Part shown: positions 18,273 through 27,646 of the stretch, piece by piece
Layout of the letters: each line of letters starts with the position of its first letter
Position numbering within the stretch: position 1 is the stretch's first letter
From: Sphaerothrix epifaneia
GTDB lineage: Bacteria > Cyanobacteriota > Cyanobacteriia > Phormidesmidales > Phormidesmidaceae
Direction: 5' to 3'
Assembly (NCBI RefSeq): GCF_042788235.1
Contig: NZ_JBHZOL010000004.1
Location: 1-64,000 of the forward strand
DNA length: 64,000 nucleotides
Position numbers and translations under genes: made by a program
Notes under the pieces: model-generated
Databases searched by the model: none
What the model was told of the DNA's origin: nothing
The model's input: only the letters and a program-made list of their open reading frames with translations

Positions 18273-18485
18273 CTAGCCGACAATTTTGACCATTCCCATT
18301 TGAATGGCATCAAACAAACGATTGATCTGGCACCGTTCTAATTCATCTACAGTGCCATCGGCTAAGACCACCCGAGAAAGCTCTCGATACTGATCGTACG
18401 AGATACAACGATTGGCAATAAAAGTGTCTACCAGTTGAGCGACGTCAACTTCTACAGCCTCAGTGTAGGAACTTTGCAACTTCAT
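18273..18485 (-). CDS. Small hypothetical protein
   Basis: A 70-residue protein from the ATG at 18485. The upstream in-frame ATG at 18512 adds nine residues of little support. It is largely helical and acidic. The segment LADGTVDELERCQINRLFDAI resembles small cyanobacterial conserved hypotheticals and has an EF-hand-like acidic loop, though not a complete one. It is last in the minus-strand series M23, bactofilin, aroC, cupin, with a 65-bp gap to the cupin gene. Function unknown. Confidence 0.65.
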   Translation of the reverse strand: MKLQSSYTEAVEVDVAQLVDTFIANRCISYDQYRELSRVVLADGTVDELERCQINRLFDAIQMGMVKIVG

Positions 18486-18550
18486 CAGATACCCTCTCAG
18501 CAACAGCAACAAATCGTTAGTAGCGTTCTGAGGTCACCGTCACGCCCCCT

Positions 18551-18886
18551 CTAGACCGCCAACCCGAAGTAAGTCAACACCAAATCTACGGCTCCCGTAT
18601 TGATGACTTCGTGAACCTCACCCGGTTCGACGGCAATACAGGTACCTACTTGCAGTTCGTAATCGGTGTTATTAATTCGGATAATACCGTCTCCTGCCTC
18701 GACAAAAAAGACTTCACACATATCTTTGTGGGCATGAGCCGCAGCCAACTGACCGGGGCTAAAGCGGGCTTGGGCAAAATTGGTCAGGTGGGGCAAATCA
18801 CCTGAGCGCAGCAAAACCCGCTTTTTGATCGCTGGGTTGTGGGAAACGGCTTCTTCTGGCAGGGTCTTTAAGGAAACGTGTTTCAT
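18551..18886 (-). CDS. Cupin-domain protein
   Basis: A 111-residue single cupin. The beta-barrel metal motif is recognisable: HAHKDMCEVFFVEAG gives two His and a Glu, and the second motif is PGEVHEVINTG with a further His. Such proteins bind a metal and may be small-molecule sensors, isomerases or dioxygenase-like; the substrate is not readable. The start ATG overlaps the aroC stop in an ATGA arrangement, so translation is probably coupled to chorismate synthase. Confidence 0.85.
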   Translation of the reverse strand: MKHVSLKTLPEEAVSHNPAIKKRVLLRSGDLPHLTNFAQARFSPGQLAAAHAHKDMCEVFFVEAGDGIIRINNTDYELQVGTCIAVEPGEVHEVINTGAVDLVLTYFGLAV

Positions 18887-19977
18887 GGCTGTAGCAACTG
18901 ACACTGAGCCTGGTGCCGCAGCAGATGATCACACAGCACCAGCGCCATCATCGCTTCGACCATGGGCACGGCTCGCGGTAGCACACAAGGGTCGTGGCGT
19001 CCCTTGCCAGCTAGGACAGTTTCTTCTCCCGTGTGGCTGACAGTGCGCTGTTCTTTGCGAATGGTGGCGGTGGGCTTGAAGGCCACGCGGATAATAATAT
19101 TTTCGCCGTTGGCAATGCCGCCTTGGGTACCCCCTGAGCGGTTCGTACGGGTACGAATTTCGCCCGCTTCGTCACGGTAAAATTCGTCGTTGTGCTGGCT
19201 ACCAGTCAGCAGCGTTCCCGCAAAGCCAGAACCAATTTCAAAGCCTTTGCTAGCCGGGAGCGACATCACCGCCTTGGCTAGATCCGCTTCGAGCTTGTCA
19301 AATACAGGGGAACCTAAGCCCTTCGGCACCTGGCGAGCCACACACTCCACCACGCCGCCAATCGAATCCCCCTGGTCGCGCACCGCTTCAATGCGATCGA
19401 TCAGGCGCTCGGCGGCTTCGGCGTCGGGGCAGCGAACAATATTGCTTTCAACTTGCGCCAGAGTGACGGTGTTAGGGTCAATCGTGGCTTCAAGGTCTTG
19501 AATTCGCTTGACATAGCCGACAATTTCGACGCCAGCTACTAGCTTGAGGATTTTTTTAGCGATCGCCCCTGCGGCTACCCGACCAATGGTTTCGCGGGCG
19601 GAAGAGCGCCCCCCTCCTTGCCAGTTGCGAATGCCATATTTGGCGTCGTAGGTCGCATCAGCGTGAGAAGGGCGATACGTACGAGCCATCTCGTCATAAT
19701 CTTGCGGGCGCGTGTCTTTGTTGCGCACTAAGACGGTAATTGGTGTCCCTAACGTTTTGCCCTCAAAAACGCCCGAAACGATTTCGCAGGTGTCAGTTTC
19801 TTTGCGTGGCGTGGTGATTTTGCTTTGTCCTGGTCGCCGTCGATCTAGCTCTTGCTGAATGTCAGCGGCAGAAATTTCTAGGCGGGGGGGGCAACCGTCA
19901 ATAACTACGCCCACGCCGCCGCCGTGCGACTCTCCAAAGGTGGTGATGCGAAACAGGTGGCCGAAGGTGTTGCCCAT
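18883..19977 (-). CDS. aroC: Chorismate synthase
   Basis: A 364-residue enzyme for the last shikimate-pathway step, EPSP to chorismate, using reduced FMN. Family signatures are present: GESHGGGVGVVIDGCPP at the N-terminus, RPGQS, RPSHADATYDAKYGIRNWQGGGRSSARETIGRVAAG (read here in parts around residues 102-137) and GGTQGGIANGENI near 285. It lies between bactofilin (9-bp gap) and the cupin gene (4-bp overlap) in a minus-strand operon. Confidence 0.96.
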   Translation of the reverse strand: MGNTFGHLFRITTFGESHGGGVGVVIDGCPPRLEISAADIQQELDRRRPGQSKITTPRKETDTCEIVSGVFEGKTLGTPITVLVRNKDTRPQDYDEMARTYRPSHADATYDAKYGIRNWQGGGRSSARETIGRVAAGAIAKKILKLVAGVEIVGYVKRIQDLEATIDPNTVTLAQVESNIVRCPDAEAAERLIDRIEAVRDQGDSIGGVVECVARQVPKGLGSPVFDKLEADLAKAVMSLPASKGFEIGSGFAGTLLTGSQHNDEFYRDEAGEIRTRTNRSGGTQGGIANGENIIIRVAFKPTATIRKEQRTVSHTGEETVLAGKGRHDPCVLPRAVPMVEAMMALVLCDHLLRHQAQCQLLQP

Positions 19978-19986
19978 GCTGGTGGA

Positions 19987-20424
19987 TTAGAAATGAGAGT
20001 TTTCTGATCCTAACCCATTTGGCGAAACCACCGATGAACCTGCCAGACTCAGCGACGGCTGCGTTCCTGGTAGCGCTTGTGGTTGAGCCGTAGCAATATG
20101 GCCTACATAAAAAGCGCCTGCTTCCATATCGAGAGCCGTGGCTGTGATGTCGCCTTCTACGTGGGCACTACGGCTGAGCGAAAGCTTACCTGTGGCAACC
20201 ACGCGGGCTTTGACTTGGCCGTGAATCACAATATTGTGGCCGCTGAGTTCGGAGCCTTCAACCGCACCATCAGCCGCAATTTCAACGTCTCCTTTAACCA
20301 AGACATCTCCATAAACGGCTCCATCTAACCGCAGGTTGCCATCTACTCTCAAGTCACCCTGAAAGTGGCTGCCCACCCCGACATAGGTAAAGCTGGCAGA
20401 TGGGTTTTGGCGTCGTCCAAACAT
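19987..20424 (-). CDS. Bactofilin (polymer-forming cytoskeletal protein)
   Basis: A 145-residue protein whose core (about 15-110) is a right-handed beta-helix of V/D/G repeats (YVGVGSHFQGDLRVDGNL, GDVLVKGDVEIAADG, VEGDITATALDMEAGA). Short disordered ends flank it. Bactofilins polymerise without nucleotide and scaffold cell-wall enzymes. The gene directly follows an M23 peptidase gene with a 10-bp gap, the common bactofilin/M23 pairing seen in many bacteria, so a local peptidoglycan-remodelling role is a good inference. Confidence 0.9.
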   Translation of the reverse strand: MFGRRQNPSASFTYVGVGSHFQGDLRVDGNLRLDGAVYGDVLVKGDVEIAADGAVEGSELSGHNIVIHGQVKARVVATGKLSLSRSAHVEGDITATALDMEAGAFYVGHIATAQPQALPGTQPSLSLAGSSVVSPNGLGSENSHF

Positions 20425-20434
20425 GGCAAAATCC

Positions 20435-21319
20435 TCAATGTGAGTTTTGAGCGCGATCGCTCAGCGGTAGATAATAGCGCGGGTTAACGGGTTTCTCTTG
20501 GCGGCGGACTTCGTAGTGCAAATGCGGGCCAGACGATCGCCCGGTATTACCCAAGTAACCAATCACCTGATCTCGCTCAACGCGATCGCCTACCTCAACT
20601 GCCAACTTTGACAGGTGACCATACAGCGTTTGGTGCTGGTAACCATGATCCAAAATGACATGATTGCCATAACCACCAGAATTTTCAGCCCGCTTTACTA
20701 CCCCATCAGCCGTGGCGTGTATCGGCATGCCATAGGGGCCTTTGAAATCAATTCCCTGGTGTAGTTCATAGCGGAGCCGTCCAAACGGGTTACGCCGCAG
20801 GCCAAACTCAGACGACACTTCAAAAGTGCCCTTGAGCGGCAAGCCGTCCGGGTAGGCAGCGGCAGCGGCAGCTTCAGCCGCTAAAGTTTGCTCTAAAGCT
20901 GGCTTGACCTGAGCCTTTAAGTCGGTAGCTAAAGCGGGTAGCCGCTGCTGGGCAACTTGAAACAGGGTTTGAGCGCTGGCATCACCTGCTACGCCGCCTT
21001 GGGGTACGCGGGGTGACGCTTGAGAGCGAGACTCTTGAGATAACCCGGCTCGCTGGCGTAAATGGCTGACTTCGGCATCGAGAGAATCTAGCTCTACCAG
21101 TACCTCGTTGGCTGTTTCGGTGAGATCCTGGTTTTCTTCAGCCAGTTGTAGATTAGACCGTACTAACGTCACCATCGTAATCGTCAGCCAGCTCAGCGGT
21201 GTGCCGACCAGCACCAACGCCAAGACCAGCAGCGACAAGGGCCGAAAAGAGAGCGTTAGCGGCTCTTTACCCGTGCGGGCAACCAAGACGGTGTAATGTT
21301 CAGGAATTCGATGACGCAT
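20435..21319 (-). CDS. M23 (LytM-type) peptidoglycan endopeptidase, membrane-anchored
   Basis: A 294-residue protein with one transmembrane helix at about 28-50. A coiled-coil/heptad region (about 55-95), a low-complexity linker and a C-terminal M23 domain follow. Zinc motif residues are visible: HQGIDF (H...D), then YGHLSKL and GPHLHYEVR. All catalytic positions are present, so it is likely active on cell-wall peptides rather than a degenerate activator. It heads the minus-strand cluster with bactofilin, aroC and the cupin gene. Confidence 0.9.
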   Translation of the reverse strand: MRHRIPEHYTVLVARTGKEPLTLSFRPLSLLVLALVLVGTPLSWLTITMVTLVRSNLQLAEENQDLTETANEVLVELDSLDAEVSHLRQRAGLSQESRSQASPRVPQGGVAGDASAQTLFQVAQQRLPALATDLKAQVKPALEQTLAAEAAAAAAYPDGLPLKGTFEVSSEFGLRRNPFGRLRYELHQGIDFKGPYGMPIHATADGVVKRAENSGGYGNHVILDHGYQHQTLYGHLSKLAVEVGDRVERDQVIGYLGNTGRSSGPHLHYEVRRQEKPVNPRYYLPLSDRAQNSH

Positions 21320-21454
21320 TAATCACTCTGGCGTAAACTCGCCCAAGCTTTAGCTTGTTTTAACAACCGTGAACTCAGGCATTATACGGGGATCACTTGA
21401 TATAAGGCAATTTCCTCACTTTTAGGGAAAATAACGTTTTCTTAATAAAGCGTT

Positions 21455-22270
21455 ATGAACCCTACAATAGAAGCCAGTAAGCCCCGATCGCGTTTTATGT
21501 TTATTACCTGGTTTGACGTCAATTCCTGGCTAATTGAGCTAGCCGATAAGCGAATTTTGCTAGATCCCTGGCTGGTAGATACGCTGGTGTTTAACCACTT
21601 TTCCTGGTTGATCAAAGGTGTGCGACCTCGGTTTTACGAAATTCCGCCTGATATTGACCTGATTTTGCTGTCACAGGGTTTAGAAGATCACGCCCATCCA
21701 CCGACGCTAAAGCGTCTCAACCCGGCGCTGCCTGTGGTGGCGTCGCCCAACGGAGCCAGAGTTGCTGAGGGGTTAGGCTATAGCCAGGTAACGTCGTTAG
21801 AACATGGTGAAGAATTTGTTCTAGACGGCGCGATCGCTATCAAAGCGTTTCCGGGGGCACCTATTGGCCCATTTTTGACCGAAAACGGCTATCTGATTCG
21901 TGATTTGCAGTCGGGTTTGAGTCTTTACTACGAACCTCACGGCTATCCAGACGAATCGTTAAAGCAAATAGGTGGCGTAGATGTAGCCATTACCCCGATT
22001 GTGAGTTTGGCTTTGCCAGTAGCGGGCACGTTGATTCGTGGCCAGCCAGGAGCGCTAGAGGTGGCTCAACTGCTCAATCCCCAAATTATTTTGCCCACCG
22101 CTGATGCCAGCGAGGTGACGTATGAAGGCGTTTTGCCACCGCTGATGCAGTCTCAAGGCAGCGTAGATCAGCTACAGCAGGCTATGGGCGATCGCCATTT
22201 AACCGCCCAGATATTAACCCCTCAACCCGGCGAACGGCTCGAACTTTCACTAGAACCTAGCCGTTCCTAG
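21455..22270 (+). CDS. MBL-fold metallo-hydrolase-like protein
   Basis: A 271-residue protein with the MBL-fold layout: ITWFDVNSWLIELADKRILLDPW at the N-terminus, then LILLSQGLEDHAHPPTL where the metal motif HxHxDH is expected. Only the DH part is retained; the two leading His are S/Q/G here. This is also seen in some plastid- and cyanobacteria-type members of the superfamily, so a full binuclear metal site is doubtful. Later blocks (YYEPHGYPDES, VDVAITPIV) fit the fold. Enzymatic function is not established. An alternative start is at 21497. Confidence 0.78.
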   Translation: MNPTIEASKPRSRFMFITWFDVNSWLIELADKRILLDPWLVDTLVFNHFSWLIKGVRPRFYEIPPDIDLILLSQGLEDHAHPPTLKRLNPALPVVASPNGARVAEGLGYSQVTSLEHGEEFVLDGAIAIKAFPGAPIGPFLTENGYLIRDLQSGLSLYYEPHGYPDESLKQIGGVDVAITPIVSLALPVAGTLIRGQPGALEVAQLLNPQIILPTADASEVTYEGVLPPLMQSQGSVDQLQQAMGDRHLTAQILTPQPGERLELSLEPSRS

Positions 22271-22428
22271 AGAAGCTGTTAGGTTTGCCCGTCTGCAATG
22301 ACCCTATTGCTACGCCCGACTTGGCAGAAAGCTTAAGGGCAAGGGCACAACCATGATTGGCTCCTAAGCTATCAATTTGGCTTTCACTTAAAGCAAAATT
22401 AAAGGTTGAAAGCACGCGGCGATCGCCT

Positions 22429-22686
22429 ATGACTTATTTACTCTTGCTCGCTATTGGCTTTGCTCTACTGTTAACCAGCCTGCGGTTACAAGAAGAAATT
22501 TTGGTGATCACCTCTACCCTGACGGGTGTGGGGTTTTTGGTTTGGGGATTTGCCCTAACGCCGACGCCCTTGCAAATTGGGGTAGAAATTTTGCTAATTT
22601 TAGTGGCTTTTCCGGCCTGCATTCGCTGCATTATCATCAGCAAAGTCAATACGCTGTTGGGTAAGGCCAACGTCGCCAAAAAATAG
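22429..22686 (+). CDS. Small integral membrane protein
   Basis: An 85-residue protein from the ATG at 22429, with three hydrophobic segments (about 3-15, 22-41 and 47-65) and a basic tail ending NVAKK. No family is recognised. The upstream in-frame extension is not convincing. It lies 158 bp after the MBL gene and 298 bp before the ABC exporter. The 22687-22984 spacer shows nothing recognisable. Confidence 0.6.
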   Translation: MTYLLLLAIGFALLLTSLRLQEEILVITSTLTGVGFLVWGFALTPTPLQIGVEILLILVAFPACIRCIIISKVNTLLGKANVAKK

Positions 22687-22984
22687 ATGCGTTTTGAGGC
22701 TGGCGGTGGCGGCTAAGCCTCTGAAAACAACCAGCCCGCCAGCGCTGCGGCTGCTGGTATAAAGCAACACCGCAGAAGTCATCGATCTTACGGCTGTCTT
22801 CTGGGGTTGGCTAACCGATATCCTAAAGAACGTTAACCCTCAGCTATTAACCTGAAATTGCCCCCCAACTGCTGGGCACTGGCTCAGAGGCGGCAAAAAT
22901 TTTGCAAAAGAGTCCGGATAGTCTGCTGATTTTTGAGTCAAGGTAAGCGAGTCGATCCCCTGGGCACCTACTATCCCCTAGCTT

Positions 22985-25951
22985 ATGACTTATACCCAAT
23001 CGTCGATCTTAGATGTCTTAAAGGGAATCCAGCGCTTTAGACAGCTACCCGAAACCGAACTGGTGCGCCTATCGGCTGTGGCCCAACCCCTGCGCTATCG
23101 CATGGGTCAACCGATTCTGCGGCGAGAAACCCTGCCCCATCAAATCGCCATCTTGCTAGAGGGACAGGCGCGACTGCTGGGATACGACCCCCGCACCCAA
23201 GAGCCAGTCACGCTCAAGCGCCTGGGTAAAGGTGAACTAATCGGCATTGCTGGGCTGGTGCGCGGCATTCCGTGTGAGACGGTGCTGGCCTCAACCGAGG
23301 TGACGTGCCTCACCTTGCCAGCACAGGCATTTTTGCGATCGCTAGAAGATTATCCCGAATTTGGCCGCCAGTTGCGCTATCAGTGTCACCTGGCAGAAGC
23401 TTTTGACCTTTTGAGCAAAGTTCTAGCCGATGCCGCCCACGATCCGGGCGATTTGCGTCAGCTGATTACCCAAGCGGCTAGCGGTGCCATCGTTTGCTAC
23501 CTGCCCTCTGGGCAAGCTCGCCTACACAACCTCAATCGCAACCGCAACTGGATGATCAGCAGCGGCGTTGTCAATCAGCAAACGTCGGGCGAATGGCTGG
23601 CAACAGACGCCACAGCAGCGGTGCAAGTTGTGGGCGGACAGGCTCGCTTAGTGGGATTTCAGCCCACTGATTATTTGCCAACGGAGGATCCCACTGCGAT
23701 CGCCGAGGGTGAAGCGGTCGATCGCCTGCCGCTCGACCCAGACACCATTCCCTACGCTGAAGCAGACACCGAAGTTATTGCCGAAGATACCCCTGAACCG
23801 CTGACCCCCTATCCCTACGTTCGGGGGCGGGGCGAGGTGGGCAATCCGCTGGCCTGCTTTCAAATGCTCAGCCAGCAATTTAACCTGCCCTTTCGGCGCG
23901 ACGTCATTCGCCGTATTGTGGCTAATCAGGTAACCCGAGCCGGAAAACTTTCGCTGCCTCCTTGCGGCGCGATCGCTGAAATGATGGGTCTCAAAACCCA
24001 ATTGGCAAAAGTCCCTGTCGATAAGCTTTCGCGTTTGCCCACCCCAGCGCTGATTAGCTGGCAAGAAGGCATTGCCATTCTCTACGAGGCAACCGCACGA
24101 CGCCTGGTACTGGCTGTTCCCGAAGTGGGCATCATTCGCCGTACCCCCTTAGAATTTCAGGAAACCTGGGGCGAAGAAGGCGAACTGCTGCTGCTAGAGC
24201 GCACCGCCGAAACTCCCAGCAAACGCTTTGGCTTGCAGTGGTTTTTGCCCTCACTCAAACGCTACCGTAGCGTCTTGATCGAAGTTTTTATTGCCTCATT
24301 TTTTGTCCAGCTCTTTGGTCTAGCCAATCCCCTGATGGTGCAGGTGATTATTGACCGGGTAATTGTGCAAAACAGCATTGATACCTTGCAGGTTCTCGGC
24401 ATTTTACTGGTAGTAGTAGCGGTCTTCGAAGCGCTGCTCACCAGCTTGCGCACTTACCTTTTTGTCGATACCACCAACCGGATCGACATGGCACTGGGTT
24501 CAGAAATTATCGACCACCTGCTGCGGTTGCCTTTACGCTACTTCGATCGCCGTCCAGTAGGCGAACTGGCTAGCCGCGTCAACGAGTTAGAGAATATTCG
24601 CCAGTTTTTAACGGGTACAGCCCTGACGGTGGTGCTAGATGCGGTTTTTTCGCTGCTCTACATCATCGTTATGCTGATCTATAGCTGGGTGCTAACGCTG
24701 GTGGCGCTGGCTAGCATTCCATTGTTTATCGGCCTAACGCTGATTGTTTCGCCCATTGTGCGGCGACAATTGCGCACGAAGGCAGAGCGCAATGCTTCGA
24801 CCCAATCCTATTTGGTTGAAGCCCTCTCTGGTATTCAAACCGTCAAAGCCCAAAATATTGAACTCAAAACCCGCTGGCAGTGGCAAGACCACTATGCCCG
24901 CTACGTTAGCGCTGGCTTCAATACTGTGCTAACTTCAACCACCGCTGGCTCTAGCAGCAACTTCTTAAACAAACTCTCAGCCCTGCTGGTGCTGTGGGTG
25001 GGTGCCTATTTGGTGCTGCAAGGAGAACTTTCTCTCGGTCAGCTCATTGCTTTCCGAATTATTTCGGGTTACGTAACCGCGCCGCTCTTGCGGCTGGCGC
25101 AGATTTGGCAAAACTTCCAAGAAACCGCCCTGTCGCTAGAGCGACTGAGCGATATTTTGGATCATCCTCAAGAAGCGGACGAAGACAACCGCTACCAGAT
25201 CCCCATGCCGGAACTGGCTGGCAACGTCCGTTATGAAAATGTCTCTTTTCGGTTTGCTTCTTCGGGGCCGCTGCAACTGGCAAATGTCAACCTGGAGTTT
25301 GCGGCAGGTCAATTTGTGGGGATTGTCGGCTTAAGCGGTTCAGGCAAAAGTACGCTGATGAAGCTGCTGCCGCGCTTATACAACCCTGATTCGGGCCGTA
25401 TTTTAATCGACAATTACGATATTTCTAAGGTCGAACTCTACTCGCTGCGGCGACAGGTGGGCATTGTGCCCCAAGATAGCCTGCTGTTTGAAGGCACCAT
25501 TCAAGAAAACATCGCCTTGACTAACCCCGATGCCGAAACCGAAGCGATTATCACTGCGGCTCAAATTGCCTGCGCCCACGACTTTATTATGAACCTGCCC
25601 TTGGGCTACAACACCCGCGTGGGTGAGCGGGGATCTTCGCTTTCCGGCGGGCAGCGGCAGCGCATTGCGATCGCCCGCACTATTTTGCAAAACCCGCGTT
25701 TGCTAATTTTAGACGAAGCTACCAGCGCCCTCGACTACGATACCGAACGCCAGGTCAGCCACAATCTGATGGAGTGGGCCGAAGGCCGCACTGTCTTTTT
25801 TATTACCCATCGCCTCAACACCATTCAGTCTGCCGACCAAATCTTGGTGATGGATCAAGGGGCTGCGGTTGAACAAGGCACCCACGCCGAACTGATGGCA
25901 CTTCAGGGTCGCTATTACTGTCTCTATCAACAGCAGACCAACTTGGTATAA
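22985..25951 (+). CDS. CNBD-containing type I secretion ABC exporter
   Basis: A 988-residue HlyB-type protein. Domains in order: cyclic-nucleotide-binding-like (about 5-145), linker, C39-peptidase-like domain (about 285-415), six-helix exporter domain (about 430-715), and ATPase (about 745-985). The C39-like part lacks the catalytic His, so it is a non-cleaving substrate dock as in HlyB. The ATPase has GLSGSGKST, LSGGQRQRIAIARTI, LLILDEATSALD and ITHRLNT, all intact. Its HlyD partner follows 47 bp downstream. The pair resembles the Synechocystis Sll1180/Sll1181 system, linked to secretion of large surface proteins. No cargo gene is adjacent. Confidence 0.92.
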   Translation: MTYTQSSILDVLKGIQRFRQLPETELVRLSAVAQPLRYRMGQPILRRETLPHQIAILLEGQARLLGYDPRTQEPVTLKRLGKGELIGIAGLVRGIPCETVLASTEVTCLTLPAQAFLRSLEDYPEFGRQLRYQCHLAEAFDLLSKVLADAAHDPGDLRQLITQAASGAIVCYLPSGQARLHNLNRNRNWMISSGVVNQQTSGEWLATDATAAVQVVGGQARLVGFQPTDYLPTEDPTAIAEGEAVDRLPLDPDTIPYAEADTEVIAEDTPEPLTPYPYVRGRGEVGNPLACFQMLSQQFNLPFRRDVIRRIVANQVTRAGKLSLPPCGAIAEMMGLKTQLAKVPVDKLSRLPTPALISWQEGIAILYEATARRLVLAVPEVGIIRRTPLEFQETWGEEGELLLLERTAETPSKRFGLQWFLPSLKRYRSVLIEVFIASFFVQLFGLANPLMVQVIIDRVIVQNSIDTLQVLGILLVVVAVFEALLTSLRTYLFVDTTNRIDMALGSEIIDHLLRLPLRYFDRRPVGELASRVNELENIRQFLTGTALTVVLDAVFSLLYIIVMLIYSWVLTLVALASIPLFIGLTLIVSPIVRRQLRTKAERNASTQSYLVEALSGIQTVKAQNIELKTRWQWQDHYARYVSAGFNTVLTSTTAGSSSNFLNKLSALLVLWVGAYLVLQGELSLGQLIAFRIISGYVTAPLLRLAQIWQNFQETALSLERLSDILDHPQEADEDNRYQIPMPELAGNVRYENVSFRFASSGPLQLANVNLEFAAGQFVGIVGLSGSGKSTLMKLLPRLYNPDSGRILIDNYDISKVELYSLRRQVGIVPQDSLLFEGTIQENIALTNPDAETEAIITAAQIACAHDFIMNLPLGYNTRVGERGSSLSGGQRQRIAIARTILQNPRLLILDEATSALDYDTERQVSHNLMEWAEGRTVFFITHRLNTIQSADQILVMDQGAAVEQGTHAELMALQGRYYCLYQQQTNLV

Positions 25952-25998
25952 CGCTTCTTATTTGTCCAGCTACTCAACTGCTCTAAAGGAATCTAGCC

Positions 25999-27531
25999 AT
26001 GAGGCCAGCCAATACTATCCGCAGTGCTGCAAGCAATGGCCACGCCAAGTCACTGCCCGTATCCCCACCCCCACCCCCGCCGCACCGCCCGCTTGCCGGG
26101 GGGAGTCATTTCGATCGCGATGTGCTTTTACGCCAATCGCCCCGCTGGTCGCGTGCTGTCGTCTGGACGATTGTTGGCGTCACCAGTGCTATGGTGGCGT
26201 GGGCCTGTTTGGCTAAGGTGGAAGTCGCCATTCCTGCCCAGGGCAAGTTAGAACCAGAGGGGGTTGTGCAGCCCGTTCAAGCGCCTGTAGGGGGTGTTGT
26301 TGCCCAAATTCACGTCGAAGAAGGCGACCCCGTTGAGCAGGGCGATTTGCTGGTAAGCTTTGACCAAACAGCAGCCCAGGCGGAAATTAATGCTCTGCAA
26401 GAGGTGCAAAAAAAGCTGGTAGAAGAAAATCAGTATTACCGCGCGCAGTTGCAAGGTGCGCCGATCGCCGCTTCTGCAACAGGGCTTGCGCCCGAAATCA
26501 CGCAGCTTACCAGCAACCGAGCCGCCTATATTGCCGAAAATCAGCTCTATCAAACCCAGCTTCAGGGGGGCAGCGGTGCAAACCTCACACCCGATCAACG
26601 CCAGCGACTAGCGGCCTCCCAAGCCGAAGATAGCAGCCGCATTTCAGCCGTGGCGCTAGAAGTTGATCAGCTCACTAGCCAGCTAGAGCGCACCCAGGTG
26701 GAACTGGCTAATGCCCGTAGTGCCCTGCAGGTGCAACAAGATATCGTAGGGCGCTTGGGCGCTCTCGAAGAAGCTGGCGCTGTTGCTAAAATTCCCTACC
26801 TACAGCAGCAGCAAGAACTCAACAACCGTCAAGCAGAAGTTCAAAGCCTGCAAAAAGAAAGCGAACGGCTAACCATTGCGATCGCCCAGTCCAGACAGCA
26901 ATTGCTCAACGCTAATGCCGTCTCGCGCGAAGAATTGCTCAATCGCATTGCTGCCAACAACACAGAAATTGCTCAAATTGACAGCCAGCTCACCAAACAG
27001 GTTTTAGAAAACGAAAAACAACTCGAAGACATCAACAGTCAGCTTCAGCAGCTTCAGCAAACGCTGACTTATCAAGAACTGCGGGCACCCGTCAGCGGCA
27101 CCGTGTTTAACCTCAAAGCAAACGAAGCGGGCTATGTGGCTAATACCAGCGAGCCAATTTTAGAAATTGTGCCGCAAGAGAGTTTGGTTGCGCGGGTCTT
27201 TGTAACCAACCGCGATATTGGCTTTATTCAGCAGGGGCAGGTTGTCGATGTCCGGATTGATGCTTTTCCCTACAGCGAGTTTGGCGATATCGATGGCACG
27301 CTGAGACAAATTGGCTCAGATGCGCTGCCCCCGGATCAGGTTTATCCCTTCTATCGCTTTCCAGCAGAAATTGAGTTGCAGCAGCAGGCTTTAGAAACCA
27401 GCGGTCAAACCTTAACCTTGCAGTCGGGCATGTCGGTAACAGCCAACATTAAACTGCGCAAGCAGCGGGTGATTACGTTGCTGATTGACCTGTTTACCCG
27501 CAAGGTAGACAGCTTGAAGTCAGGCGGGTAG
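25999..27531 (+). CDS. HlyD-family periplasmic adaptor
   Basis: A 510-residue membrane-fusion protein partnering the exporter just upstream. A Pro-rich cytoplasmic tail (about 20-35) precedes a transmembrane helix at about 53-72. A biotinyl-lipoyl half motif (VQAPVGGVVAQIHVEEGDPVEQGD) sits near 95-115, a long coiled coil spans about 120-355, and the second lipoyl half (LRAPVSGTVFNL) is near 362. The C-terminal barrel ends close to the membrane. It should bridge the exporter to a TolC-type channel, which is not encoded here. AAGGAATCT supplies a good ribosome-binding site. Confidence 0.93.
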   Translation: MRPANTIRSAASNGHAKSLPVSPPPPPPHRPLAGGSHFDRDVLLRQSPRWSRAVVWTIVGVTSAMVAWACLAKVEVAIPAQGKLEPEGVVQPVQAPVGGVVAQIHVEEGDPVEQGDLLVSFDQTAAQAEINALQEVQKKLVEENQYYRAQLQGAPIAASATGLAPEITQLTSNRAAYIAENQLYQTQLQGGSGANLTPDQRQRLAASQAEDSSRISAVALEVDQLTSQLERTQVELANARSALQVQQDIVGRLGALEEAGAVAKIPYLQQQQELNNRQAEVQSLQKESERLTIAIAQSRQQLLNANAVSREELLNRIAANNTEIAQIDSQLTKQVLENEKQLEDINSQLQQLQQTLTYQELRAPVSGTVFNLKANEAGYVANTSEPILEIVPQESLVARVFVTNRDIGFIQQGQVVDVRIDAFPYSEFGDIDGTLRQIGSDALPPDQVYPFYRFPAEIELQQQALETSGQTLTLQSGMSVTANIKLRKQRVITLLIDLFTRKVDSLKSGG

Positions 27532-27550
27532 CCCCACCCCCAAACGGGGC

Positions 27551-27628
27551 TATGGCAAAAGGCAGCTTTGCTGGCAGCGGCTGGCAACCATTGAAGTATC
27601 TAACCCTGGTGGCGACAGCTCTATCTCT
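27551..27628 (+). repeat. Dispersed repeat family A, copy 4
   Basis: This copy begins 20 bases after the HlyD stop. It shows CTGGCAGCGGCTGG, CAACCATTGAAGTATCTAAC and CTGGTGGCGACAGCTCTAT. It is in the same orientation as copy 5, the two flanking the small secreted-protein gene. Confidence 0.8.
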
Positions 27629-27646
27629 AAGCTGAAGACTGGTCGC

